NCBI GenBank assembly: GCA_003576915.1
Contig: QEVF01000001.1
Coordinates: forward strand, 62,001 to 126,000
Reading direction: 5' to 3'
Length of the DNA stretch: 64,000 nucleotides
Source: Planctomycetota bacterium
Lineage (GTDB): Bacteria > Planctomycetota > UBA8742 > UBA2392
The notes beneath the pieces were generated by a model, which saw nothing but the letters and a program-made list of their open reading frames with translations, made no database searches and was not told the origin of the DNA. Shown piece after piece: positions 46,621-58,082 of the stretch. Made by a program: the position numbers and the translations under genes. Within the stretch, counting starts at the first letter, position 1. The number at the start of each line of letters is the position of its first letter.

Positions 46621-47826
46621 TCACTCCAAAGGCTTTTCGATCTCCGCCGCCCAGTCAGCATAGGTCTTGGCCGGCGTGAGCGAGGCCCCGATGTGGCAGG
46701 CCAGCAACAGTTTGTCGTCGTAGTCCTGTGCCTTGATTTCTATGGGCTTCCAGCCCTGGTGCCAGCTTTGGCTGATCACGGTCATCATTCGATCTCGGAA
46801 CGCCGAAAAGCGCGGGCCTTCAATGGCGCTGCGTTCGAAGTCCGGCACGCAGATCAACGTTGCGCACTGCACCTTCCCCTCCGGATGCCTGAGCAGCATG
46901 AACTTTTTGCACTTGGTATCCAGGGCGCCGCCCGCGATGGTCTTTTCTTCCACCCGCTTGGCGGCCGTTTCGCCGTCCGTGAAAATCTCCACAGGAAACT
47001 GAGGCAGGTAGAACTCGTTGAGAAACACGCCGTTGTGGTTGTAGTAGGTCTTGGCCACCTTGCGCCGGCAGTTCACCTCAATGACCGGGCTGCCCCAGGT
47101 CAAGGTCACCGACATGCTCGACTCGCTCACAATCTCCGGCGTTTCCTTGTTTGACTTGACCGCGAACGGCACACAAGTGGCCTTGATCACCCGCTGAAAC
47201 GGATTGGGCTCAAGTATCTCGACCTTCTCCGGCACGCCGAAGTAGACGTTCATCAACTGCGGATGCGTCCCGCCGCCGGATTTCACCAGTTCGTCAAGCT
47301 CCGGGGCATACTTCGCGTCGTCAATGCAACCCACCGCACTGCCCAGCGGATTGCAACGGAACTTGTAGCCACCGTTCAGGCTGACGACTTCCAGCTCCGT
47401 GCGCAGTTCCGCATTGCGCAACACGCGCACGCGCAGCAAACCGTTCTCGACCTGGCCTCCCGCGCTCTTGAACTTCTTCTTGCCGACCTCCAGCTCCAGA
47501 TCGTCTTTGAGCGGCTTGGCAACCCACTTCGGCGCCTTGACCTTGGGCTCCTCCTGCAGAAGCTTGTACTTGCGCGTCTCCCCGGCCTTGAAGCCGTCCA
47601 TGAACATCAGTTGCTTCGCACCCCCGTCGTATTGGCAGGCCAGTTCCTTGCCGTCTGGTCCCAGCAGACGCGCCTTGCCCGTGTGGTTGACGGCGCGGCG
47701 CACCAGCGTGGACGCCCGGTCAAAGGCAAGATTGTTGGTGATCTCAAATTCCACAGCGGCGGGCTTGTCCGCCACCGCCATGAGCGGAAGCAATGCCAGA
47801 ATCGTGGCCGCAAGCAGTGTACGCAT
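46621..47826 (-). CDS. Secreted protein of unknown function
   Basis: The product is 401 residues. Residues 1-19 are a signal peptide (LLAATILALLPLMAVA). The mature part is beta-rich (VEFEITNNLAFDRAS, NGGYKFRCNPLG, VSESSMSVTLTWGSPVIEV) with scattered cysteines (for example CKKFMLLR, CVPDFERS) and no catalytic motif that I recognise. The beta-sandwich character recalls carbohydrate-binding or heparinase-type folds, but there is nothing decisive. The start at 47826 is supported by TAGACT exactly 6 nt upstream with TGTCGC at a 17-nt spacing. It converges on gyrB. Confidence 0.75.
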   Translation of the reverse strand: MRTLLAATILALLPLMAVADKPAAVEFEITNNLAFDRASTLVRRAVNHTGKARLLGPDGKELACQYDGGAKQLMFMDGFKAGETRKYKLLQEEPKVKAPKWVAKPLKDDLELEVGKKKFKSAGGQVENGLLRVRVLRNAELRTELEVVSLNGGYKFRCNPLGSAVGCIDDAKYAPELDELVKSGGGTHPQLMNVYFGVPEKVEILEPNPFQRVIKATCVPFAVKSNKETPEIVSESSMSVTLTWGSPVIEVNCRRKVAKTYYNHNGVFLNEFYLPQFPVEIFTDGETAAKRVEEKTIAGGALDTKCKKFMLLRHPEGKVQCATLICVPDFERSAIEGPRFSAFRDRMMTVISQSWHQGWKPIEIKAQDYDDKLLLACHIGASLTPAKTYADWAAEIEKPLE

Positions 47827-47832
47827 GGCCCC

Positions 47833-47861
47833 AGTCTAGCGGCCCCGCACAGCCAGCGACA
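47833..47861 (-). promoter_or_regulatory. Promoter for a leaderless mRNA of the secreted-protein gene
   Basis: TGTCGC (47861-47856), a 17-nt spacer and TAGACT (47838-47833) end 6 nt before the ATG; there is no ribosome binding site. Confidence 0.55.
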
Positions 47862-47870
47862 TCGGTCGCA

Positions 47871-50546
<2,676 letters not shown>

Positions 50547-50565
50547 GGAGACCTCCGGACCCAGA

Positions 50566-50606
50566 GGGGTCAGGCACATCTTCGTGCAGACACGGTGCCT
50601 GGCCCC
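50566..50606. repeat. REP-like palindrome between aconitase and PPDK genes
   Basis: GGGGTCAGGCAC (50566-50577) and GTGCCTGGCCCC (50595-50606) are inverted with one G-T mismatch, and the loop contains a nested CGTG-CAGA-CACG hairpin. It abuts the aconitase stop and has no U-run. The sequence type is reminiscent of dispersed REP elements; a partial half-site GGGCCTGGCACC occurs near 60986. Confidence 0.5.
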
Positions 50607-53246
50607 TTACTTCGCCATTCGGCGCAATACGGCATGCAGGATGCCGCCGTTGCGGTAGTAATCGACCTCGACCGGCGTGTTGATTCGGCAATGGGTGTTG
50701 AACTTGATCTCTCTGCCATCGGCCTTGCGAGCCACCACCGCAATCTTCTGGCGCGGCTGCACACCATCATTAATGGCGATGTCAAAGGTCTCGGTGCCGT
50801 CCAGGCCGAGCTTGGCCGGGTCCTGCCCCTCTTCAAACGTGAGGGGCAGCACACCCATGCCGATCAGGTTGCTGCGGTGAATGCGCTCAAAGCTTACGGC
50901 GATGACCGCCTTGACTCCCAGCAGCAGCGTGCCTTTGGCCGCCCAATCACGGCTGGAACCCATGCCGTAATCCTTGCCCGCCAGCACCACCAGGGGAATG
51001 TTGCGCGCCCGGTAGTTCACGCTCGCGTCGTACACGTACTTCACTTTTCCGTCCGTGAAGTCCGTCGTCCAGCCGCCTTCGGTGCCGGGGGCAAGCTGGT
51101 TCTTGATGCGCTTGTTGGCGAACGTGCCGCGCATCATGACCTCATGGTTGCCGCGGCGCGAACCGTAACTGTTGAAGTCAGCCTTGCTGACGCCCAGTCC
51201 CCTCAGGAATTGACCGGCGGGAGTCTTCTCCTCAATGTCGCCCGCGGGGCTGATGTGGTCCGTCGTGACGCTGTCGCCCAATTTGAGCAGGCAGCGCGCG
51301 CCCCGGATGGGTGTGATCCGTCCGGGATCCCTGCCCATGCCCACGAAATAGGGCGGGTGCTGGATGTAGGTACTCCTGGCGTCCCAGGTGTAGTTGTCGC
51401 CCCGGGTCGCCTTGATGGCTTTCCATTCAGGCGAACCGCCGAACACCTCGGCATAGATGCGCTGGAACTGCTCGCGTGTGATGTTCGCCCCCACGGACTT
51501 GCTGATCTCGGCCTGCGTGGGCCAGATGTCCTTGAGATAGACAGGCTTGCCGTCCTTGCCCTGGCCCAGAGGTTCTTGAGTCAGGTCAATGTCCACCGTA
51601 CCGGCCAGGGCATAGGCCACCACCAGCAACGGGCTGGCAAGATAGTTTGCGCGAACCTCCGGGTGGACGCGGCCTTCAAAGTTGCGGTTGCCCGAAAGCA
51701 CGCTCGCCACGACGAGGTCGCTGCCCGCGATGTCCTTGCTCACTGCCTCGGGCAGGGGCCCGGAGTTGCCGATGCAGGTCGTACAGCCATACCCCACCAC
51801 GTGGAAGCCCAGGGCCTCGAGGTCGCCCATGACTCCGGCCTTGTTCAGGTACTCGGTCACGACGCGGGAACCGGGCGCAAGCGAGGTTTTCACCCACGGC
51901 TTGCGCGCGAGCCCCTTCCTGACGGCGTTGCGTGCCAGCAGGCCCGCGCCGATCAGCACGTAGGGGTTGCTGGTATTCGTGCAACTGGTGATGGCCGCTA
52001 TGACTACGCTGCCGTCCTGGGCCCCGGTCTGAGTCTTGGCGGGCGCGGCGGGCCTCGCGGCCCGGGTTGAGGCGTAGTACTTCTGCCAACCTGCCTTCAT
52101 GGCGCTCAGGGCCACGCGGTCCTGCGGACGCGCCGGCCCGGCCAGCGCGGCTTCGACCGTCGAAAGGTCGAGTTCCAGTTCGCTGCTGTAAGTGATCTTG
52201 CGCTTATCGTCGCGCCAGAGCCCCTGGGCTTTGCAGTAGGCCTCCACGGTGCCGATGAGTTTCTCGTCGCGCCCCGAAAGACGCAGATACTCCAGCGTGT
52301 GTTCATCCACGGGAAAGAAGCCGCAGGTCGCCCCGTACTCCGGCGCCATGTTGGCCACAGTGGCGCGGGTGGCCAAGGGCATGTCCGCCAGACCGGGTCC
52401 GAAGAACTCGACAAACTTGTCCACCACACCGTGCCTGCGCAGCATCTCCGTCACGCGCAGCACAAGATCCGTAGCCGTGGCGCCCTCGGGCAACTTGCCC
52501 GTGAACTTGAAACCGACAACCTCGGGGATGAGCATGGCCGTCGGCTGGCCCAGCATCACGGCTTCCGCCTCGATGCCGCCCACGCCCCAGCCCAAGACGC
52601 CCAGGCCGTTGATCATGGTGGTGTGGGAGTCAGTGCCCACGCAGGAATCGGGGTAGAGCACACCTTCGCGCTCCCAGACAACGCGCGCCAGGTACTCGAG
52701 ATTGACCTGATGCACGATGCCCGTCGCCGGCGGCACGGCACGGAAGTTATTCAGGGATTGCTGGCCCCACTTCAGGAACTCATAGCGCTCACGGTTGCGC
52801 TCAAATTCCAGGCGGCTGTTTTCCTTCTCGGCGTTGGCGCTGCCAAAGGCATCCACCTGCACGCTGTGATCGATCACGAGGTCGCAGGGCACCAGCGGAT
52901 TGACCTTTTTGGGGTCGCCGCCGAGCTGTTTCATGGCGTCTCGCATAGCCGCAAGGTCCACGACGCAGGGCACGCCCGTGAAGTCCTGCAGCACGACGCG
53001 GCCGGGCATGAACGCAATCTCGTTCTCGCCGACCTTTGTGGCGTCATAGGCGCACAGGGCTTTGAGGTGTTCCGGGGTGTAAACGCGACCATCCTGATTG
53101 CGCAAGGAGGCTTCGAGCAGGATCTTGATCGAGTAGGGCAGCTTTTCGACATCGCCCAGGGGGGTCAGGGCGTCAAGCCTGTAGATCGTGCGCTTGCCCA
53201 GGGGCGTATCGATGGTCGTCTTGGCCTTCGCGGCGTAGTCAGTCAT
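50607..53246 (-). CDS. acnA: Aconitate hydratase (AcnA/IRP type)
   Basis: The product is 879 residues. The ATG at 53246 has GGAG 7 nt upstream. It carries the three cluster-ligating cysteines: SCTNTSNP (near 420) and [10 protein letters not shown] (near 488-492), with the [23 protein letters not shown] motif and the C-terminal swivel with [17 protein letters not shown] and [13 protein letters not shown]. It isomerises citrate to isocitrate in the TCA cycle through a 4Fe-4S cluster. The length is normal for AcnA. It is followed by PPDK on the same strand; nothing else indicates a TCA operon here. Confidence 0.97.
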   Translation of the reverse strand: MTDYAAKAKTTIDTPLGKRTIYRLDALTPLGDVEKLPYSIKILLEASLRNQDGRVYTPEHLKALCAYDATKVGENEIAFMPGRVVLQDFTGVPCVVDLAAMRDAMKQLGGDPKKVNPLVPCDLVIDHSVQVDAFGSANAEKENSRLEFERNRERYEFLKWGQQSLNNFRAVPPATGIVHQVNLEYLARVVWEREGVLYPDSCVGTDSHTTMINGLGVLGWGVGGIEAEAVMLGQPTAMLIPEVVGFKFTGKLPEGATATDLVLRVTEMLRRHGVVDKFVEFFGPGLADMPLATRATVANMAPEYGATCGFFPVDEHTLEYLRLSGRDEKLIGTVEAYCKAQGLWRDDKRKITYSSELELDLSTVEAALAGPARPQDRVALSAMKAGWQKYYASTRAARPAAPAKTQTGAQDGSVVIAAITSCTNTSNPYVLIGAGLLARNAVRKGLARKPWVKTSLAPGSRVVTEYLNKAGVMGDLEALGFHVVGYGCTTCIGNSGPLPEAVSKDIAGSDLVVASVLSGNRNFEGRVHPEVRANYLASPLLVVAYALAGTVDIDLTQEPLGQGKDGKPVYLKDIWPTQAEISKSVGANITREQFQRIYAEVFGGSPEWKAIKATRGDNYTWDARSTYIQHPPYFVGMGRDPGRITPIRGARCLLKLGDSVTTDHISPAGDIEEKTPAGQFLRGLGVSKADFNSYGSRRGNHEVMMRGTFANKRIKNQLAPGTEGGWTTDFTDGKVKYVYDASVNYRARNIPLVVLAGKDYGMGSSRDWAAKGTLLLGVKAVIAVSFERIHRSNLIGMGVLPLTFEEGQDPAKLGLDGTETFDIAINDGVQPRQKIAVVARKADGREIKFNTHCRINTPVEVDYYRNGGILHAVLRRMAK

Positions 53247-53913
53247 GGCGGCTCCGGTGGCGGCGCGCCCGCCCACACGGATGAGCGCGACCGCCCGAAA
53301 ATCGCGCGCATGTTAGCCGCCTAAGGCCGCGATGAAAGCAGTTTTGCGAAGCGGTCCTGACTCATGTCTCCCGCTCTCGCCACCCTGCGCGCATCGGCTC
53401 AGGTCCGGCGCTTTCCCCGCGCCAAAGGCGCCGTCGCACCCGCCCTTTACAGAATGAAGAGCCGCGGAAGTGCCCAGGACGCTTGTCGTATCGCGGCACC
53501 CTGAAGAACACGATGCCGCGCGCGCTGACCTGGTCGTCAATCACGTCGTTGACGTACCCGGGCGTGGCGTTGGTACAAGAGCTGGGCGCCGACACCCTGC
53601 CCCGGACGGGGTCAGTCCGGTGGCCGGCGGGGCACTTGGAGGCTCCGGTGCCTTCGTCAGTCGTCGAAGAAACGTTGTCGACCGAGTGGTTGCCCATGGA
53701 GCAAGCGCAGGGCACCGAGCTGGCCTTTGGCTGACCATACGAAGAACCCGGGGTCGCCCCCCTCTGCCCCGGGATGGTCATGTGACTGCGCAAATCCAGC
53801 AGAACCAATGCCCAGTTCACCCGGGAAGAAGCGGCCGCACTTCAGCATTCGGTGAAGCTTGCGCTGTCGACGCGAGGGCGTAAGCTTCACGAAACCAATA
53901 AGCGGGGGCGGCA
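53247..53913. other. 667-bp region without a gene I can assign
   Basis: No recognised gene. Two overlapping antisense frames have coding-like G/C third positions: plus 53483-53734 (TTG start, 83 residues, segment ending ELAFG) and minus 53820-53362 (GTG start, 152 residues, with GIVFFRVPRYDKRPG). Neither has a good ribosome binding site or a known family. Some AT-neutral sequence and an inverted repeat at 53852-53890 complete the gap. It may be a decayed gene or a lineage-specific small gene. Confidence 0.4.
53852..53890. repeat. Inverted repeat upstream of the HTH regulator gene
   Basis: Arms of 13 nt, GTGAAGCTTGCGC (53852-53864) and GCGTAAGCTTCAC (53878-53890), match with one mismatch around a 13-nt centre, ending 23 nt before the ATG at 53914. 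The position suits an operator. Confidence 0.45.
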
Positions 53914-55452
53914 ATGAGCGCGGATCAATCACTCCCGGCCCCGGCCGGCGTTGAGGACCACTCCGACGACGCCTCCATCCGCGAGCGCCTCAACTCCCTG
54001 CTCTCCGAACACTCCCAGAGCGAGATCGCGCGCAAGACCGGCTCTCTTGTCGCCAGCGTCAACCGCTACGTCCATGGTGCGCGCATTCCCGCCGCATTCT
54101 GCGCCGCGCTGGTGCGGGGGCTGAACGTGAACCCATCCTGGCTGCTCGTGGGCGAGGGCGCGCCCAGCCTGGCCGATGTGCCGGCCGAGACTGCCAAGCT
54201 GGGCGGAAATCTGCTGGCACTGGTCGAGGCCATGAGCACTGTGGCGCGCATGAGGCTGGGCTCATTGACAGGCAAACACCACCTCAAGGTGCTGCGCGAA
54301 CTCAATGACGCGCTGGTGTCCCACGAGCGGCTGCGCGAGAAACTCAACGAGCAAAGCCGCCCCCTGTTTGCCGAAATGCTCAAGGATCTCCAGGCGGCGC
54401 TGGACAAGCGCGACCTGGCCCGTGCCGGCGAACTGCGCAAGGCCGTGGAGCAGCTCTCGCGGTTGTGCGACGACGAGGACCTCGAGCGCGATTTCTACCG
54501 CGTGCAGGCCTACCACGAATTCCAGCTCAAGAACTCTGCCCGGTTCCTGCAGCTTCAGCGCAAGCTGTTCCTGCGCTCACTGCCCAACGACAACCTGTTT
54601 GATGAACGCGCCTGCGACGAGGCTCGCCGCCTCGTGGTCGCGCTGGTGCAGATGAACCGCCTGCATGAGGCGCTGCGGGTATGCCGCGCCACGCGCAACC
54701 TCGCGGGCAGGGCGGGGCGGCGCTGGTCAGCCTTTGCGCGCCTGGAAAACACTCACGGCGTGATCCTGGTGGAACTGGGGCACCTCTACAAGGGCATGGC
54801 GCTGGTGCAGCGGAGCCTGCCGCGCCTGAGCGGCATGTACCGCAAGGTCAGCGAGGCGGCACTGGCCAAGCAGATGCTCTGGGCGGGGCTGGTGCGCCTG
54901 GAAGACGCCATGGCCATGAGCGAGCGCAACGACGCCAAGGCTGAGCACTTTCTTCAGACGGCCTGCTGGCTGGCGGAACCCAGGCTGCTGGAGGCGACCC
55001 TGTCCTATGCAGAGGGACGCGACGTGGAGCCGGTGTGGCGCGACGGCTTTTTCCCCTGTTACGCACGCAGCCTGCTGAAACAGCTGACCCACCCCGGCAG
55101 CGAAGAGGCGGAAGCCTTTGAAGCCGCCATGCAGGCCAGTCCCAAGACGGCCCCCCGCGATGAAGGAGACTGGGTGCGCCTGGGCGCAAGCGTAGCGCAC
55201 CTGTATCTCGCCGCCGGTCTCCGTGAGCACGCGCTGGCTCAAACGCTGGAAGTGGATCGTCGCCTGTCGTCCATGGACCCGGAGGTGAGCCCCGAACCCA
55301 TGGCGGCGGCAACACACTATCGCAGCGTGCTTGCGCTCATCGATTCGCCGACAGACCGCCGGCAGAAGAGAATGCTGACGCAGGCGCGGCGCTTCTTTAT
55401 CCGTTACGTCCGTGGCGGCTACGCCATTCTGGAGTCGGCACTGAAGTCGTGA
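53914..55452 (+). CDS. HTH regulator with large helical-repeat C-terminal domain
   Basis: The product is 512 residues. Start ATG at 53914 behind GGGGG 8 nt upstream. Residues ~22-75 look like a Cro/CI-type helix-turn-helix (RLNSLLSEHSQSEIARKTGSLVASVNRYVHGARIPAAF, with NPSWLLVGEGAP following as in CI-like regulators such as the XRE family). The remaining ~430 residues are all-alpha with TPR-like spacing (YRVQAYHEFQLKNSARF, RLHEALRVCRATRNLAG, ELGHLYKGMALVQRSL), probably a sensing solenoid. The whole-length combination is not a family I recognise. It may respond to a peptide or protein ligand. An inverted repeat lies just upstream. Confidence 0.8.
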   Translation: MSADQSLPAPAGVEDHSDDASIRERLNSLLSEHSQSEIARKTGSLVASVNRYVHGARIPAAFCAALVRGLNVNPSWLLVGEGAPSLADVPAETAKLGGNLLALVEAMSTVARMRLGSLTGKHHLKVLRELNDALVSHERLREKLNEQSRPLFAEMLKDLQAALDKRDLARAGELRKAVEQLSRLCDDEDLERDFYRVQAYHEFQLKNSARFLQLQRKLFLRSLPNDNLFDERACDEARRLVVALVQMNRLHEALRVCRATRNLAGRAGRRWSAFARLENTHGVILVELGHLYKGMALVQRSLPRLSGMYRKVSEAALAKQMLWAGLVRLEDAMAMSERNDAKAEHFLQTACWLAEPRLLEATLSYAEGRDVEPVWRDGFFPCYARSLLKQLTHPGSEEAEAFEAAMQASPKTAPRDEGDWVRLGASVAHLYLAAGLREHALAQTLEVDRRLSSMDPEVSPEPMAAATHYRSVLALIDSPTDRRQKRMLTQARRFFIRYVRGGYAILESALKS

Positions 55453-55475
55453 GCCGGTCTTGCGAAGGGAAACAA

Positions 55476-55501
55476 AACCGGCGGCCGCAGGGCCGCCGGT
55501 T
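55476..55501 (-). terminator. Intrinsic terminator of the desaturase gene
   Basis: An 11-bp perfect stem AACCGGCGGCC/GGCCGCCGGTT with a 4-nt loop is followed on the minus strand by TTTGTTT. It sits between the convergent HTH-regulator and desaturase genes. Confidence 0.8.
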
Positions 55502-55522
55502 GATCACGCTTGCGAACGAACC

Positions 55523-56587
55523 TCAGGCGTTTTCGCCGCCCGCCGGCTCGCTGCCCTTGGCCAGCAGAGTGATCTCTTCGACCTTGGCCTTGGTCATGGT
55601 GATGAGTTCGTCAAGCTTCTTTTTGCGCTCGTCGTAGAAGTCGCCGGCGGAAACGCGGGCATTCTCCAGGGCGCGCAGGGCGTTGTGCCAGTGCTGCTCG
55701 AACATGCCCAGGTCCGGAGCGCCAGTCTTGAGCAAATGCTTCTCCATCATGTGTTTGGGCACCTTGCGCACATCGCTGACGAGGCCGACATAGCTGGCGA
55801 GCTTTATGATGTAGAAGCTGGTGTCGATCTCCCACCACTTGAAACCCTGGTTCGCGCTGGCCATGTAGTGGTGGTGGTTGTTGTGCCAGCCCTCACCGCC
55901 TGCCAGCAGCGCCAGAATCCAGTTGTTGCGGCTGGTTTCACGGGTGGCAAAGCGGCGGGTGCCAAACACGTGGGCCAGGGAGTTGATCATGAACGTGACG
56001 TGATACAGGAATACCGTTGAACCGAAGAAGCCGAAAAGCAGCGCGGCCCAGGCCGAGGTCCAGCCGCCCAGCGCGTAGCCGAAGAAGAAAGTCGCGACAC
56101 CCAGAGCAATCGGCGGAAGCAGGTGGAACTTGTTGATGAAGCGCAACTCGGGGAATTTGGCAAAGTCCGGAATCAGTTCAAAGGGCGTCTTGTCGTACTT
56201 GCGGCACAGAATCCAACCGCAGTGGCTCCACCAGAAGCCGCGCTGCACGGGGGAGTGGATGTCTTCGGGTTGGTCGGAATATTTGTGATGGTGGCGGTGG
56301 TGGCCGGCCCACCAGAGGGCCCCCTTCTGGGCGGCGGCCCCTCCCACGAATGCAATGATGAACTGCATGACGCGGCTGGTGCGATAGGCGCGGTGGGCGA
56401 AGTAGCGATGATAGCCCGCCGTCAGCGCCGTCATGCGAACGTAGAAAAGCACGAAGAAGATCAGCGCGTCCCACCAGCGCAGGCCCGTGAAGAAAGCTGC
56501 AAAGGGCAGCAGATGCATGATCATGAAAGGAATACTGGATGCCCAGCTGATGCGTTCTTCCCGGGCGAAAGGCGCTGCTTCATTCAT
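55523..56587 (-). CDS. Membrane acyl desaturase (delta-9 type)
   Basis: The product is 354 residues. The ATG at 56587 is chosen over a longer extension that runs into the upstream gap; AAGG lies about 10 nt upstream. The three histidine boxes of the desaturase diiron centre are intact: HRYFAH (about residue 60), GHHRHHHKY (about 93) and HNNHHHY (about 236). Helices LLPFAAFFTGL, MQFIIAFVGGA, FLYHVTFMINSLAHVFG are consistent with four spans. A C-terminal cytosolic helix extends about 60 residues beyond the usual end. It introduces double bonds in membrane acyl chains with O2 and reductant; the electron donor is not encoded nearby. Confidence 0.94.
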   Translation of the reverse strand: MNEAAPFAREERISWASSIPFMIMHLLPFAAFFTGLRWWDALIFFVLFYVRMTALTAGYHRYFAHRAYRTSRVMQFIIAFVGGAAAQKGALWWAGHHRHHHKYSDQPEDIHSPVQRGFWWSHCGWILCRKYDKTPFELIPDFAKFPELRFINKFHLLPPIALGVATFFFGYALGGWTSAWAALLFGFFGSTVFLYHVTFMINSLAHVFGTRRFATRETSRNNWILALLAGGEGWHNNHHHYMASANQGFKWWEIDTSFYIIKLASYVGLVSDVRKVPKHMMEKHLLKTGAPDLGMFEQHWHNALRALENARVSAGDFYDERKKKLDELITMTKAKVEEITLLAKGSEPAGGENA

Positions 56588-56733
56588 GGGTGTCTTGCCT
56601 TGAAAGCATGAGGGCCGCGTTCCTTGCGGCTTGGAAACTCCAGACCTAAAGGGGCCCCGACAGTGTAGTAAGGTGCGGGGCGGGATCAAACGACATCGCT
56701 GTCGACATTTGTAACCGGCTCAGGGCGAAGGAG

Positions 56734-57186
56734 TCACTTCAACTCTACGCCCTGTGGCCCAGCAGGCGCGTTGGCGGCTTGCTCCGGCGCGTCCTTGGGG
56801 GTGTATTCAAATTCGGCCGTCCTGGCGTCGAGCATTACGACAGGGGCATCGGCGGATTGCATGGGTGTGGCGCGGAACTTGCCGTCTGCAAGCTGGCCCT
56901 TGTCGTCGAACTTCAGCCGGAAAAATGTGTAGCTCAGTTCGGAATAAAACTCGCCGGGCTTGATGTCCGCGGGGCCCCCTCCGTAGCCCGTCAGGTCGTC
57001 AAGCATTTCCGGCGCCGCCTTGTTTCTGGCGTAATACTTGAGTGCTGCTTCACGCATGCGCGTCAGGTTGGCCTCGGCCTCCTTGGCCCGCTCGCGCAGT
57101 TGACGGTCGTTGGCCCTTGCCGGCGGGTCGGGTTTGGTGCAGCAGGCCAAAAGCAGCGCAAGACTGACAAGCAGCAAAAGTCTCAT
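56734..57186 (-). CDS. Putative lipoprotein
   Basis: The product is 150 residues. A lipoprotein signal peptide is clear: basic start, hydrophobic LLLVSLALLLA and lipobox LLAC with C15 as the acylated residue. After a helix (LRERAKEAEANLTRMREAALKYYARNK) comes a short beta-rich domain resembling pilin-like heads (YYARNKAAPEMLDDLTGYG, FRATPMQSADAPVVML). The ATG at 57186 has AGGTGA upstream. It lies 147 nt upstream (in its own direction) of the desaturase start and may be transcribed with it. Function unknown. Confidence 0.8.
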   Translation of the reverse strand: MRLLLLVSLALLLACCTKPDPPARANDRQLRERAKEAEANLTRMREAALKYYARNKAAPEMLDDLTGYGGGPADIKPGEFYSELSYTFFRLKFDDKGQLADGKFRATPMQSADAPVVMLDARTAEFEYTPKDAPEQAANAPAGPQGVELK

Positions 57187-57247
57187 GGGGTCACCTGCCA
57201 GCCGGCAAGAAAACAGGGGTCCGTGGGACTAGCCTAACCTGCCCGCG

Positions 57248-57261
57248 CGTTTGGGCAAACG
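57248..57261. promoter_or_regulatory. Palindrome upstream of the MacB-type ABC genes
   Basis: CGTTTG-GG-CAAACG is a perfect inverted repeat 35 nt before the start at 57297, just next to TATGCT. An operator is possible. Confidence 0.3.
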
Positions 57262-57296
57262 TATGCTGTCCGCGCAGGTTCAGGGAAAGCGGCCTG

Positions 57297-58025
57297 ATGA
57301 TCGTCCAAATCACAGATGTATGGCGCCAGTACCGCATGGGCGGGGCCGATCCTGTTGCGGCATTGCGGGGCGCCAGCCTGGCCATCGAGGCCGGGGAATT
57401 CACCTGCCTGCTGGGCAAGAGCGGTTCGGGCAAGAGCACGCTCATGAATCTCATCGGCGGCCTGGACCGACCAACCAGGGGCAGCATCGAAGTGGACAGA
57501 GTCGAGCTCAGCCGCATGAGCGCGCGGGAACTCTCCCTCTATCGGCGCGAGAAGATCGGCTTCGTCTTTCAGAGTTTCAACCTCGTGGGCAGTATGCGCG
57601 CCTGGGAAAACGTTTCGCTTCCGCTGGTGTTCGCGGGGGTGCCGCGCGCCGAGCGCAAGAGGCGCGCCGATGCAATGCTTGAGCGCGTAGGGCTTGCGCG
57701 CCGCACCGACCACCGGCCCACCGAGCTTTCAGGCGGAGAGCAGCAGCGAGTGGCATTCGCCCGCGCCCTCATCAGCCACCCCAGGATTCTGCTCGGGGAT
57801 GAGCCCACCGGAAACCTCGACAGCGCTACAAGCGAGCAGATTATGGCCCTGATGGTTGAGGAAAACGGGCGCGGTACCACCATCATCATGGTCACACACG
57901 ACCCCGACCTGGCCCAGCGCTACGCCAGCCGCATCGTGCGCATGGCTGATGGAGTGGTGGTTGGCGATACACGGCGCGACGGTCAGTTTTCGGCGGGTAT
58001 CGCACACCCCGCGACATCGGCGTGA
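57297..58025 (+). CDS. ABC transporter ATP-binding protein, MacB/LolD type
   Basis: The product is 242 residues. Walker A GKSGSGKST, signature LSGGEQQRVAFARAL, Walker B ILLGDEPTGNLD and switch MVTHDPDLA are all present. GFVFQSFNLVGSMRAWENVSLPL is characteristic of the MacB/LolD/FtsE group of mechanotransmission ABC systems. It partners with the FtsX-like permease encoded 57 nt downstream. Probable role: lipoprotein, peptide or macrolide efflux. Start ATG at 57297 with AGGGA about 11 nt upstream. Confidence 0.95.
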   Translation: MIVQITDVWRQYRMGGADPVAALRGASLAIEAGEFTCLLGKSGSGKSTLMNLIGGLDRPTRGSIEVDRVELSRMSARELSLYRREKIGFVFQSFNLVGSMRAWENVSLPLVFAGVPRAERKRRADAMLERVGLARRTDHRPTELSGGEQQRVAFARALISHPRILLGDEPTGNLDSATSEQIMALMVEENGRGTTIIMVTHDPDLAQRYASRIVRMADGVVVGDTRRDGQFSAGIAHPATSA

Positions 58026-58082
58026 GGCCCGCCGCGGAAAGTGCGACGTCCGTGGCGGCAGAAGTTCAGCAACGGGGCTGGC

